Below, piece after piece: positions 8,598 through 16,946 of a stretch of DNA of 64,000 nt. Each line of letters opens with the position of its first letter. Position 1 is the first letter of the stretch. Source of the stretch: Mesorhizobium sp. B2-4-3. Its GTDB lineage: Bacteria; Pseudomonadota; Alphaproteobacteria; Rhizobiales; Rhizobiaceae. The translations under genes and the position numbers were made by a program. Location: positions 425,056 through 489,055 of the forward strand of contig NZ_VFVL01000001.1 in assembly GCF_006442815.1 (NCBI RefSeq), read 5' to 3'. The notes below the pieces were generated by a model. That model had not been told where the DNA came from, searched no databases, and saw nothing but the letters and a program-made list of their open reading frames with translations.

Positions 8598-9431
8598 TTA
8601 TTGCCAGCCGAGGTGGCGCCCGCCCGTCGCCTGGAGGTCGATGCCGGTGATGAAACTGCCGGCATCGGAGCATAAAAGCAGCGCCGCCCCGGCCATCTCG
8701 CTCGCCTCGCCCGCCCGCCGCATCGGCGCCGAATTCTTCTGGATGTCCGCCCACTTCGCCGCATCCTGGCGCCGCCAGCGGTTGCGCTCGGTGATGACGA
8801 GGCCCGGCGACAGGTTGTTGATCGTCACGCCGTGCGGCGCGTAGTCCTTGGCGAGGTTGAATGACAGATTGTGCTGCGCGCTCTTCAGCGCGGCATAGAC
8901 GGCAAGATCGGATTCGGGGCGGGTCTGGTTGATGCTGCCGATCGTCAGCACCCGGCCCCAACCATTGTCCTTCATGCCGGGCAGTGCTGCCTGCAACAGT
9001 TCGATCGTCGCCCTGAAATTGATCTGGATCTGGCGCTCGACCTGGTCGGCAGGCAGTTCGAGAAAAGGCGTCCGGTACTGGATGGAGGCGCAGACGACGA
9101 GCACGTCGACGCCGCCGAGCGCCCCGATCGCCTCCTCGACGCATCGCGTCGCCTCGCCGGGCTCGGCGAAATCGGCCTCGATCGCGACCCCGCGCCGGCC
9201 TCTTTCGCGAACCTCGCGCACTGCCTCTTCGGCCGCGTCGGGCTGGCCGAACGCGATATCGGCGGCGCCGGCCGAATGAATTGCGACATCGGCGCCGGCC
9301 TCCGCGAAAACCCTGACGATCTCGCGGCCGATGCTGACGCTGCCGCCGGTGACGAGCGCGCGCCGCCCGGCCATCGAGAAGCGGCGGGCTAGGAGCAGCG
9401 CATTTTGAGTGTCGATTTCGTCCTGCGGCAT
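8598..9431 (-). CDS. Short-chain dehydrogenase/reductase (sugar dehydrogenase-like)
   Basis: This 277-residue classical SDR has the cofactor loop TGGSVSIGRE, the catalytic Ser in TIGSINQ, the YAALK active-site pair and NLSPG after it. The VVCASIQY stretch replaces the usual NNAG, a moderate deviation. It converges with the lactonase (stops 12 bases apart) and has its own promoter region carrying TTTGATCAAA-like sites. With a lactonase beside it, a plausible role is oxidising a sugar to a lactone with NAD(P)+. This is inference. Confidence 0.87.
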   Translation of the reverse strand: MPQDEIDTQNALLLARRFSMAGRRALVTGGSVSIGREIVRVFAEAGADVAIHSAGAADIAFGQPDAAEEAVREVRERGRRGVAIEADFAEPGEATRCVEEAIGALGGVDVLVVCASIQYRTPFLELPADQVERQIQINFRATIELLQAALPGMKDNGWGRVLTIGSINQTRPESDLAVYAALKSAQHNLSFNLAKDYAPHGVTINNLSPGLVITERNRWRRQDAAKWADIQKNSAPMRRAGEASEMAGAALLLCSDAGSFITGIDLQATGGRHLGWQ

Positions 9432-9701
9432 TCCGGTTCGTCCTCAAGCGATTTGATCATACCTGTCACCGACACGCCACAGGACCAGGCGAAATGTCAA
9501 GGATGGAGCATCTAAACTTTTCGTACTTTTGATCAAATTTATACCTGTTGAGCCTATGCGATATCCATCACCGGTCCCACCGCGCTGAATGGCTGCACCT
9601 GTCTCGGCGAGCCGCGCGGATATCGAAACCTGCCCCCGCTCTCCCGCCGCGACCGAAGGCACCAGGCGATCCAACTCGTCGGGAGAGTTCCCTGATTCCG
9701 C
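9432..9701. promoter_or_regulatory. SDR promoter region with GntR-type operator candidates
   Basis: The first 110 bp upstream of the SDR hold ATTTGATCAT (9451-9460), followed by ACCTGTCA. They also hold the palindrome TTTGATCAAA (9528-9537) followed by TTATACCTGT. The palindrome matches the sites at 6956 and 7019. The remaining bases up to the trp promoter (about 9550-9701) show no convincing gene or motif. Confidence 0.5.
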
Positions 9702-9728
9702 TTGCCGATCCGGTCATTCGCCGCTATG
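9702..9728 (+). promoter_or_regulatory. Putative trpL promoter
   Basis: TTGCCG (9702-9707) and GCTATG (9723-9728) are spaced like -35 and -10 elements. Transcription would begin at or just before the trpL ATG at 9738. In Sinorhizobium the trp leader transcript begins at the trpL start codon, which fits this spacing. Confidence 0.5.
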
Positions 9729-9737
9729 GGAGTCGCC

Positions 9738-9782
9738 ATGAACATGCGTTCGAACAAGACCATTTGGTGGTGGGCTCGCTGA
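9738..9782 (+). CDS. trpL: trp operon leader peptide
   Basis: This 14-codon ORF encodes MNMRSNKTIWWWAR, with three consecutive TGG codons at 9765-9773 followed by Ala, Arg and TGA. This is the rhizobial TrpL pattern. Ribosome stalling at the Trp codons when charged tRNA-Trp is scarce controls the attenuator at 9784-9859 and thus trpE(G). In Sinorhizobium meliloti the peptide and the released leader RNA also act in trans. Whether that holds here is not shown by sequence. Confidence 0.92.
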   Translation: MNMRSNKTIWWWAR

Positions 9783-9783
9783 C

Positions 9784-9859
9784 AGCGGCCTGTTCGTGCG
9801 TGCGCGCGTGAAAGTAGAGGGTGGCCGCAACGGAATGTCCGGGCGGCCATTTGTTTTTT
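9784..9859 (+). terminator. trp attenuator (antiterminator and terminator hairpins)
   Basis: The terminator stem pairs TGGCCGC (9822-9828) with GCGGCCA (9843-9849), followed by the T-rich run TTGTTTTTT. An upstream GCGGCC (9785-9790), just after the trpL stop, can instead pair with GGCCGC (9823-9828). That pairing would form the antiterminator when ribosomes stall at the Trp codons. The layout is a classical transcription attenuator. The terminated product corresponds to the small leader RNA known in rhizobia as rnTrpL. Confidence 0.88.
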
Positions 9860-9905
9860 AAAGCCATTCCCGGGTCCGTTGCCCAAAACGCTGATGGAGA
9901 CGGCA

Positions 9906-12095
9906 ATGACGACTAAAGTTCTGGGCAACGGGGCGGAGCGTTTCGTCACCGCGGGCGGCGTGACGATCACCCGCGAGCGCCACGACAGGCCCTATGAAGG
10001 CGCGATCGATGCCTATGTCGACGGCCTGAATTCTCGCCGCGGCGCGGTGTTTTCCTCCAACTACGAATATCCGGGCCGCTACACGCGGTGGGATACGGCC
10101 ATCATCGATCCGCCGCTGGTGATCTCGGCGCGAGGGCGCACAATGCGCATCGAAGCGCTGAACAAGCGCGGCGAAGCGCTGTTGCCCGCGATCGGCAAGA
10201 CGCTTGCCAGCTTGAGCGAAGTGACGATCTCCGAGACCTCGACGACGCTCATTCGTCTCGATGTGGCGAAACCCGGCCGCGTCTTCACCGAGGAGGAGCG
10301 CAGCCGCGTTCCGTCGGTGTTTACGGTGCTGCGCGCCATCACCGCGCTGTTCAAGACCGCCGAAGACGCCAATCTCGGCCTTTACGGCGCCTTCGGCTAC
10401 GACCTGGCCTTCCAGTTCGATCCTGTCGACTACAAGCTCGAGCGCAGAGAAGGCCAGCGCGATCTCGTGCTGTTCCTGCCTGACGAGATCCTGGTCGTCG
10501 ACCATTATTCGACCAAGGCATGGACCGACCGCTACGACTATTCGGGCGAGGGTTTTTCGACCGAGGGCCTGCCGCGCGACGCCCATACCGAGCCGTTCAA
10601 GACCGCAGACCGCATCCCGCCGCGCGGCGACCACGAGCCGGGCGAATACGCCAACCTGGTGCGGCGCGCCATGGAGAGCTTCAAGCGCGGCGACCTGTTC
10701 GAGGTCGTGCCTGGACAGATGTTCTACGAGCGCTGCGAGACCCAGCCTTCCGACATCTCGCGCAAGCTGAAGTCGATCAACCCGTCGCCCTATTCCTTCT
10801 TCATCAATCTCGGTGAAAACGAATATCTGATCGGCGCCTCGCCGGAGATGTTCGTGCGCGTCAACGGCCGCCGCGTCGAGACCTGCCCGATCTCGGGCAC
10901 AATCAAGCGCGGCGACGACGCCATTTCCGACAGCGAGCAGATCCTGAAGCTGCTCAACTCGAAGAAGGATGAGTCCGAGCTCACCATGTGCTCGGACGTC
11001 GACCGCAACGACAAGTCGCGCGTCTGCGAGCCGGGCTCGGTGCGCGTCATCGGCCGCCGCCAGATCGAGATGTATTCGCGCCTGATCCACACCGTCGACC
11101 ACATCGAGGGCCGGCTGCGCGAAGGCATGGACGCTTTCGACGCGTTTCTCTCGCATGCCTGGGCGGTCACCGTCACCGGCGCGCCGAAACTGTGGGCCAT
11201 GCGCTTCATCGAGCAGAACGAGAAGAGCCCGCGCGCCTGGTATGGCGGGGCGATCGGCATGGTCAACTTCAACGGCGACATGAATACTGGACTGACCTTG
11301 CGCACCATCCGCATCAAGGACGGCATCGCCGAGGTGCGTGCCGGCGCCACGCTGCTCTTCGACAGCGTCCCCGAGGAAGAAGAAGCCGAAACCGAACTGA
11401 AGGCATCCGCCATGCTCTCCGCCATCCGCGACGCCAAATTAGGCAATGCCGCCGGCACCGAACGCACCACCGCGCGCGTCGGCGACGGCGTCAACATCCT
11501 GCTGGTCGACCATGAGGACAGTTTCGTCCACACCTTGGCCAACTACTTCCGGCAGACCGGCGCCAATGTTTCCACGGTGCGGTCGCCGGTGCCGGAAGAG
11601 GTCTTCGAGCGGCTCAAGCCCGATCTCGTCGTGCTGTCGCCCGGACCGGGCACGCCGAAGGATTTCGACTGCGCCGCCACCATCAGACGAGCGCGCAGCC
11701 GCGACCTGCCGATCTTCGGCGTCTGCCTCGGCCTGCAGGCATTGGCCGAGGCCTATGGCGGCGAGCTCAGGCAGTTGCACATCCCCATGCATGGCAAGCC
11801 GTCGCGCATCCGCGTTTCGAAGCCCGGCATCATCTTCTCAGGCCTGCCAAAGGAAGTGACCGTCGGCCGCTACCACTCGATCTTCGCCGACCCGGTGCGC
11901 CTGCCCGACGGTTTCGTGGTCACCGCCGAGACCGAGGACGGCATCATCATGGCTTTCGAGCACCGCAAGGAGCCGATCGCGGCGGTGCAGTTCCATCCGG
12001 AATCGATCATGACGCTCGGTCACAATGCCGGCATGCGCATCATCGAAAACATTGTCGCGCATCTGCCGCGCAAGGCCAAGGAAAAGGCCGCTTAG
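9906..12095 (+). CDS. trpE: Fused anthranilate synthase TrpE-TrpG
   Basis: The enzyme makes anthranilate from chorismate and glutamine, the first step of tryptophan synthesis. Residues 1 to about 510 are the TrpE component, with the chorismate-binding blocks [21 protein letters not shown] and GAPKLWAM. From about residue 525 comes the TrpG glutaminase, with the nucleophilic Cys in FGVCLGLQ (about residue 607) and His in QFHPES (about residue 697). I start at ATG 9906 because GGAG lies 6-7 bases upstream. The resulting 729 residues equal the known rhizobial TrpE(G) length. TTG or ATG codons slightly upstream are less likely. Expression is governed by the trpL attenuator. Confidence 0.96.
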   Translation: MTTKVLGNGAERFVTAGGVTITRERHDRPYEGAIDAYVDGLNSRRGAVFSSNYEYPGRYTRWDTAIIDPPLVISARGRTMRIEALNKRGEALLPAIGKTLASLSEVTISETSTTLIRLDVAKPGRVFTEEERSRVPSVFTVLRAITALFKTAEDANLGLYGAFGYDLAFQFDPVDYKLERREGQRDLVLFLPDEILVVDHYSTKAWTDRYDYSGEGFSTEGLPRDAHTEPFKTADRIPPRGDHEPGEYANLVRRAMESFKRGDLFEVVPGQMFYERCETQPSDISRKLKSINPSPYSFFINLGENEYLIGASPEMFVRVNGRRVETCPISGTIKRGDDAISDSEQILKLLNSKKDESELTMCSDVDRNDKSRVCEPGSVRVIGRRQIEMYSRLIHTVDHIEGRLREGMDAFDAFLSHAWAVTVTGAPKLWAMRFIEQNEKSPRAWYGGAIGMVNFNGDMNTGLTLRTIRIKDGIAEVRAGATLLFDSVPEEEEAETELKASAMLSAIRDAKLGNAAGTERTTARVGDGVNILLVDHEDSFVHTLANYFRQTGANVSTVRSPVPEEVFERLKPDLVVLSPGPGTPKDFDCAATIRRARSRDLPIFGVCLGLQALAEAYGGELRQLHIPMHGKPSRIRVSKPGIIFSGLPKEVTVGRYHSIFADPVRLPDGFVVTAETEDGIIMAFEHRKEPIAAVQFHPESIMTLGHNAGMRIIENIVAHLPRKAKEKAA

Positions 12096-12100
12096 AAAAG

Positions 12101-13048
12101 ATGGGGCAAACGCTGGACACGACAGCGGCCGCGGCGAAAGCCGCGACCCGGGAGAAGGTCGCCAGGCTTGCCTTCTGGTCGATCGTCGTCGCCTGCGTCG
12201 TGCTCGTTCTCAAGCTTGCCGCCTGGTACATCACCGGCTCCGTCGCGCTCTATTCCGACGCGCTGGAATCGATTGTCAACGTGATTGCCTCGGCCGCCGC
12301 CTTCTGGGCGATCCAGGTCAGCTACAAGCCCGCCGATCAGGACCATCCTTTCGGCCACCACAAGGCCGAGTATCTTTCAGCGGTGCTGGAAGGCGTGCTG
12401 ATCGTCGTCGCGGCGCTGCTGATCCTCAACGAGGTCTGGCGGTCCTGGCAGCATCCGGCCCCGCTCGAACAGCCATGGGAAGGCCTTGCGGTCAACGGCG
12501 TGGCGACGGTGATCAATGCAGCCTGGGCCTGGACGCTGATCCGCACCGGCCGGAACGCGAAGTCGCCGGCTCTCGTCGCCGACGGCCAGCACATCATGAC
12601 CGATGTGGTGACATCCGTCGGCGTGTTCGGCGGTCTCGTCGGTGCCGTGCTCACCGGCTGGCAGATCCTCGACCCGGCGCTGGCCGTCATCGTCGCGCTC
12701 AACATCCTGTGGCAGGGCTGGCATGTCATCGGCTCCTCGATGAGCGGGCTGATGGACCGCGCCGTCGACAACCACGAGCACATGCAGATCCGCAGCATCA
12801 TATCGGCCAATTCGAAGGGCGCGCTCGAGGTGCATGATCTGAAGACGCGCATTGCCGGGCGCGCCACCTTCATCGAGTTCCATCTCGTGGTCGACGCCGA
12901 GATGACCGTCGGCGCCAGCCATGTCATCTGCGACCGCATCGAGGATGCGCTGAAGGCCGAGATCCCCTCGGTGCGCGTCACCATCCATGTCGAGCCGGAC
13001 GACGAGGCGAAGCTGCCGAAAGGCACCGCCGCGGTGCCTTTCGCTTGA
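12101..13048 (+). CDS. Cation diffusion facilitator (CDF) family efflux protein
   Basis: This 315-residue inner-membrane metal/proton antiporter has about six helices. The transport-site motifs are SVALYSDALES in helix 2 and IMTDVVTS in helix 5, with Asp and His as metal ligands. DHPFGHHKAEY is the family signature. The C-terminal cytoplasmic ferredoxin-like domain (from about 215) carries HDLKTRIAG and EFHLVVDAEM. It begins 5 bases after trpE(G) and is probably read from the same transcript. The metal could be Zn, Fe, Mn or Cd; sequence alone does not decide. Confidence 0.92.
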   Translation: MGQTLDTTAAAAKAATREKVARLAFWSIVVACVVLVLKLAAWYITGSVALYSDALESIVNVIASAAAFWAIQVSYKPADQDHPFGHHKAEYLSAVLEGVLIVVAALLILNEVWRSWQHPAPLEQPWEGLAVNGVATVINAAWAWTLIRTGRNAKSPALVADGQHIMTDVVTSVGVFGGLVGAVLTGWQILDPALAVIVALNILWQGWHVIGSSMSGLMDRAVDNHEHMQIRSIISANSKGALEVHDLKTRIAGRATFIEFHLVVDAEMTVGASHVICDRIEDALKAEIPSVRVTIHVEPDDEAKLPKGTAAVPFA

Positions 13049-13097
13049 CGGTGCTATAGCACGGCAGACTTTGGAGATTGGCCGGAGCCTCTCAATT

Positions 13098-13281
13098 TCG
13101 TTATTCTAGAGCGGAGCAGGAGCGAAGCTCCGTGGCGAAGACCCTGGAATCCATGCCGTTACCTTCGCCAAGGCGTGCAACGGAGCAGAATTCTGCACCG
13201 TGGCAGCGCTTCCAAGTCACGGCATGGATTCTATGGTCTGCGCCGCGTCGCTTCGCTCCTTGCTCCGCCATAGAATGACGA
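13098..13281. repeat. Long imperfect palindromic intergenic repeat
   Basis: The left arm (13098-13163) and right arm (13215-13281) are inverted copies of about 65 bp. They share TTATTCTA/TCATTCTA, GCGGAGCA-GGAGCGAAG and GAATCCATGCCGT blocks and surround a central 50-bp spacer. The element fills the gap between the CDF gene and the next, oppositely oriented gene. It resembles dispersed Mesorhizobium intergenic palindromes and could end transcription from both sides by RNA folding. Confidence 0.7.
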
Positions 13282-13289
13282 AGCGCTGG

Positions 13290-14387
13290 TTACGGCGTGC
13301 AGGCCGACTGCGGCATCGGCTCCAGCCGATAGACCTTGTCGTCGGACCTGGTCTTGCCGTTCGCCGCCTTCGAACAAAGATCGACAATTGCCACCGCATT
13401 GTTGGGGTTGGCGACCATCATCGTGCCATTGGCGCCGCGCTTTAGGAAGATTTCCTTCTGCGAGATGTCGCAGGAAAAGTCGCTCATCTTCGAGCTGGCC
13501 GAGCAACGCCACTGGTCGGCCTCGCCCTGGCAGGAATAGGTCTGCGTGACCTTTTTCCCTTTCTGCCTCGTCGTCACCGAAACGGCGATATCGGCGCCGT
13601 CGGGCCAGTTCGCGGCATCGCCGCCGCCGGCAAAGGAGGCGAGCTCGACAGGTCCGCGGAAAACACGGATCGATTGCGTCAGTTGGTTGGGATGCGACTT
13701 CAGATGCGCATCGTCGTAGTCGCGCCCGAAGCAGAAGGGCTGATCGGACTTGAGCCGCACGCGCAGCGGGTCGCCAAGAGCCGGGTCGATCGGATCGATG
13801 CGCGCGAACTCCGCCTTGCAGCTGTCGGCCGGCATCGGATCCAGCTTGAAATTATCGTCCCCGCTGCCCAGCGCCTGCTTGTTGTATTCCGCCTTGCCGA
13901 GCTGTTCTTCCGAATCCGGGTCGAGATAGACGTCTTGCGACAGGCCGGATAGAAGCAGCTTTCCCTTGTCGTCGACTTTCAGCGAAGCCAGCGTGCGGTC
14001 GCAATCCATGCCGCAGCGGATGCCGCTCGCCTTGTCGCTCGGATCTTCCTTGTTGCACCAGCTGCTTGCCCATTCCGGCTTCTTGGCGCCACGCACCGTG
14101 GTGGTGAGGAAGCCGTTATAGGAAGTATCTTGGTTGGCGGGGGGTTCTTCGTTCGGCCGGCTGACCGGGTCATGGCCGTAGAGGAAGAAGATGCGCGCCA
14201 CTTTCTGATGCGGATGCGCCTTGAGATGGGCGGCGTCGTAGACGCGGCCGAAGCATGCGTCGGCGCCGGTTGGGCTGAGCTCGAGAAGTTTGGGCGGCTG
14301 TTCGGCACGCGCGGCACCGGCAAAAGCAGCAAGGGCGGCGCAAAGCACCGCCGCCATGGTCCTCGCCACCACGGTCCTCGATGTCAT
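13290..14387 (-). CDS. Secreted protein with internal duplication, function unknown
   Basis: This 365-residue protein begins with a clear Sec signal peptide (hydrophobic stretch then GAARAEQ). The mature part consists of two related halves. CFGRVYDAAHLKAHPHQ near residue 45 matches CFGRDYDDAHLKSHPNQ near residue 218. FKLDPMPADSC near 180 matches YRLEPMPQSAC at the very end. Conserved Cys pairs suggest one disulfide-stabilised periplasmic domain repeated twice. A strong GGAGGAGG ribosome site precedes ATG 14387. I recognise no known family. It is divergent from the DsrE-like gene, and no pathway partner is evident. Confidence 0.85.
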   Translation of the reverse strand: MTSRTVVARTMAAVLCAALAAFAGAARAEQPPKLLELSPTGADACFGRVYDAAHLKAHPHQKVARIFFLYGHDPVSRPNEEPPANQDTSYNGFLTTTVRGAKKPEWASSWCNKEDPSDKASGIRCGMDCDRTLASLKVDDKGKLLLSGLSQDVYLDPDSEEQLGKAEYNKQALGSGDDNFKLDPMPADSCKAEFARIDPIDPALGDPLRVRLKSDQPFCFGRDYDDAHLKSHPNQLTQSIRVFRGPVELASFAGGGDAANWPDGADIAVSVTTRQKGKKVTQTYSCQGEADQWRCSASSKMSDFSCDISQKEIFLKRGANGTMMVANPNNAVAIVDLCSKAANGKTRSDDKVYRLEPMPQSACTP

Positions 14388-14483
14388 GTGATCCTCCTCC
14401 CACCGACAGGACTTGGATATGCTAGTCTAGGAGTGCCGCCTGGGCCATGCAAAATCGCCAGGGGCGGGCGAACGGAGGATACG

Positions 14484-14918
14484 ATGCTGCGCCGTGACAT
14501 CTTTCGCGCCGGTCTTGCGGGCGCCGCGGGCCTTTTCGGCCTGAGCCGGGCAAATGCGGCAACACCTGAGGGGCGGCTGAAAGTCGCCTATCACCTCAGC
14601 GACGCCGACAAGGTCAACTTCGTCCTCGGCAACATCAAGAACCATTATGAAGGCACCGGCGGCAATGTCGATATCGTGCTTGTGGTGCATGGTCCGGCTC
14701 TGGCCGCCTTCAAGTCCAAGGGCGCTTCCGGCGCTGTTTCCAGCCGCTTCGCCGGCCTTGTCCAGCAGGGACTCGTCCCGCAAGCCTGCGGCAACACCTT
14801 GCACGGCATGGACATCACGCTGACCGACCTGCTGGCGGGCTTCGAGCTTGCCGAGAAGGGCGGCGTCGTGAAGCTCGCCGAGCTGCAGCACCAGGGCTAT
14901 GTCTATCTCAGGCCCTGA
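14484..14918 (+). CDS. DsrE/DsrF-family protein with Tat signal
   Basis: This 144-residue protein starts with a Tat-like leader (MLRRDIFRAGLAGAAGLFGLS, cleaved near ANAA). A DsrE/F-like alpha-beta domain follows (VDIVLVVHGPALAAF, CGNTLHGMDI). Cytoplasmic DsrE relatives move sulfur or bind small thiols. The exported branch is poorly understood and may handle periplasmic sulfur compounds. The Cys in QACGNTL is the only candidate active thiol. GGAGGA precedes ATG 14484. The gene stands alone, divergent from the duplicated secreted protein. Confidence 0.82.
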   Translation: MLRRDIFRAGLAGAAGLFGLSRANAATPEGRLKVAYHLSDADKVNFVLGNIKNHYEGTGGNVDIVLVVHGPALAAFKSKGASGAVSSRFAGLVQQGLVPQACGNTLHGMDITLTDLLAGFELAEKGGVVKLAELQHQGYVYLRP

Positions 14919-14999
14919 ATGCGCCCACACTGAACGCCAACACTTGAAGGCCAGGCCGGCAATGGCCTACGAAGGATGACAACCCGGAGGCCAGCCGAC

Positions 15000-15773
15000 A
15001 TGACGACACTTGCCATCCCCGATCTCGCCGGCAAGGCGGTGCTGGTCACCGGCGCTTCGACCGGGATCGGTGCGGCGCTTGCCCGTGCTTACGCGGCGCA
15101 GAAATGCCGCGTCGCGCTGCATTACAACGCGAGCCGCGCGCCCGCCGAAACCGTGGCCGGATCCATCCGCGACGATGGCGGCGAGGTGTTTCTGGTCCAG
15201 GGCGATTTTTCGATACCTGCCGATGTCGAACGTGTCGTCGAGGAGAGCGCAAACCATTTTGGCCGGCTCGACGGCCTGGTCAACAATGCCGGCGGCATGC
15301 TCGGCCGCGTCGCCTATGCCGACCAGGACGAGGCGCAGTACGACGCGGTTATGGATCTCAATGCGCGCTCTGTCCTGACCGCCTCGCGCAAGGCGATACC
15401 GTGGCTGAAGCGTCAAGGCGGCTTCATCATCAACACAACCTCGATTGCCGCCCGCAACGGTGCCGGCGGCGGCGCCGGCCTCTACGGGTCGTCCAAGGCC
15501 TTCGTTTCCAACGTGACGCGCGGCATGGCCAAGGAGTTGATCGGCTTCGGCATCCGCGTCAACGCCGTGGCGCCGGGCACGATCCTGACGCCCTTCCACG
15601 AACGTTATTCGAGCGCCGAGCAGATCAAGGCCATGGTCGCCACCATACCGCAGGGCCGCGCCGGAACGCCTGAGGATTGCGTCGGCGCCTATCTGTTCCT
15701 GTCGTCCGGCCTGTTGAGCGGCTACATCATCGGCCAGGTGATCGAGGTCAATGGTGGCCAGTTGATGCCGTGA
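15000..15773 (+). CDS. Short-chain dehydrogenase/reductase (FabG-like)
   Basis: This classical 257-residue SDR has TGASTGIGAALA (cofactor), NNAGGM, catalytic Ser in NTTSIAARNG, YGSSK (Tyr/Lys pair) and NAVAPGTILTPF. It ends with the usual GQVIEVNGGQL. I chose ATG 15000 because GGAGG lies 9 bases upstream; an ATG at 14976 would add eight residues. A small monooxygenase-like gene follows after 52 bp, probably in one operon. The substrate is not predictable. Confidence 0.88.
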   Translation: MTTLAIPDLAGKAVLVTGASTGIGAALARAYAAQKCRVALHYNASRAPAETVAGSIRDDGGEVFLVQGDFSIPADVERVVEESANHFGRLDGLVNNAGGMLGRVAYADQDEAQYDAVMDLNARSVLTASRKAIPWLKRQGGFIINTTSIAARNGAGGGAGLYGSSKAFVSNVTRGMAKELIGFGIRVNAVAPGTILTPFHERYSSAEQIKAMVATIPQGRAGTPEDCVGAYLFLSSGLLSGYIIGQVIEVNGGQLMP

Positions 15774-15825
15774 GCGGTCGACTGCATACTCGATGCAGCG
15801 TGCAACCTGGAGGGAGAGCAAAGGC

Positions 15826-16137
15826 ATGTTCGGACTGATCGGCAAGATGCGGGCGGCGCGCGGCCAGCGCGATGCGGTCATGGACGTGCTGCGCGAAAGC
15901 ACCGGCGCCCTCCCCGGTTGCCTGAGCTACATCATCGCCATCGATCCGGTCGACGCCGACGCGATCTGGGTCACCGAAGTGTGGACGGATCAGGCGAGCC
16001 ACAAGGCCTCGCTGCAACTGCCGGAAGTCCAGGCCGCGATCGCCAAGGCGCGTCCCTTCATCGCCGGCTTCGAATTCCAGATCGAGACCCGCCCCGTCGG
16101 CGGCTTCGGACTTCCGGCACCGGAAAAGGCCGGGTGA
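15826..16137 (+). CDS. Antibiotic biosynthesis monooxygenase-like (ABM/YgiN) protein
   Basis: This 103-residue single ABM domain is a dimeric ferredoxin-like fold. Key parts are GKMRAARGQRDAVMDVL, the TGALPGCLSYIIAID core, VWVTEVW-type strand IWVTEVW and a final IAGFEF. Relatives oxidise quinols, degrade heme or act as small dimeric binding proteins without cofactor. An AGGGAGA ribosome site supports ATG 15826. It follows the SDR in the same direction and may act on the same compound. Confidence 0.83.
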   Translation: MFGLIGKMRAARGQRDAVMDVLRESTGALPGCLSYIIAIDPVDADAIWVTEVWTDQASHKASLQLPEVQAAIAKARPFIAGFEFQIETRPVGGFGLPAPEKAG

Positions 16138-16236
16138 CACTAGGAGGCGAGGCTCTGTCCTATCCGCAGCATCATCCTTGCAACACGCCAAGAGATGAAC
16201 TAAGTCTATTGAACTAAGTTCGATCGGAGCTTTGCG

Positions 16237-16482
16237 ATGCAGACGGTAAACATCCACAATGCGAAGACCAATCTTTCCCGCCTTGTCGACCAAGCCGCCA
16301 AAGGTGAGCCATTCATCATCGCCAAGGCAGGCAAGCCTTTGGTCAAAGTCGTGCCAATCGATCAACCGGACACCGCACAGGTGCGGCGAGTCGGTTTCAT
16401 GGCAGGTCAGTTTTCCGTCCCCGATGACTTCGACCGCATGGGTGGCGACGAGATCGAACAGTTGTTCGGTGTTAGACCGTGA
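16237..16482 (+). CDS. Phd/YefM-type antitoxin
   Basis: This 81-residue antitoxin has an N-terminal MQTVNIHNAKTNLSRLVDQA, the Phd/YefM DNA-binding signature. The C-terminal toxin-binding tail is shorter (DDFDRMGGDEIEQLFG). It represses its own promoter and neutralises the downstream PIN toxin. The toxin start GTG overlaps this TGA (GTGA), the usual coupling in type II pairs. Confidence 0.92.
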   Translation: MQTVNIHNAKTNLSRLVDQAAKGEPFIIAKAGKPLVKVVPIDQPDTAQVRRVGFMAGQFSVPDDFDRMGGDEIEQLFGVRP

Positions 16483-16865
16483 AGCTACTACTCGACACCC
16501 ACCTACTGCTATGGGCCGCCGGCGAGCCGGACCGGCTACCGCTTGCGGCTCTGGCTGAGATTGAGGATCCGTCGAACGAGTTGCTGTTCAGCCCTGCCAG
16601 CCTTTGGGAAGTGGCAATCAAGCGAGGGCTCGGCAGGGACGACTTCACCGTCGATCCGCGCCTGCTCAGGCGAGCCCTTCTGGACAACAGCTATAGCGAA
16701 CTGCCTATCACAAGCGAGCACGCCGTCGCCATCGACGGCCTTCCGGCGATCCACAAGGACCCGTTCGATCGGATGCTTGTTGCTCAGGCAACCGTAGAAG
16801 GCATTACTTTGCTCACGGTGGACGATATGGTCGTCCGCTACCCTGGTCCTATCAGAAGACTTTGA
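16479..16865 (+). CDS. VapC-type PIN-domain ribonuclease toxin
   Basis: This 128-residue PIN nuclease has the acidic Mg2+ site in place: Asp6 in LLLDTHLLLW, Glu in SLWEVAIK, Asp in KDPFDRMLVAQA and Asp in LTVDDMV. The family cleaves tRNA or rRNA to halt growth when the antitoxin is degraded. GTG at 16479 overlaps the antitoxin stop. The pair lies next to a decayed region, consistent with a small mobile or stabilising module. Confidence 0.92.
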   Translation: MKLLLDTHLLLWAAGEPDRLPLAALAEIEDPSNELLFSPASLWEVAIKRGLGRDDFTVDPRLLRRALLDNSYSELPITSEHAVAIDGLPAIHKDPFDRMLVAQATVEGITLLTVDDMVVRYPGPIRRL

Positions 16866-16946
16866 CTGGACCGTCTCCGTCCTGGAGCCGGTCCTCGGGA
16901 TGACGCGAGGGTTCGCATTCGCCCGCGCTCCGCCTAAGAACCGAAC

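Noticed and set aside
9858..11156. Minus-strand open frame opposite trpE(G)
   Set aside because: Shadow of the conserved TrpE domain, and it also runs over the attenuator.
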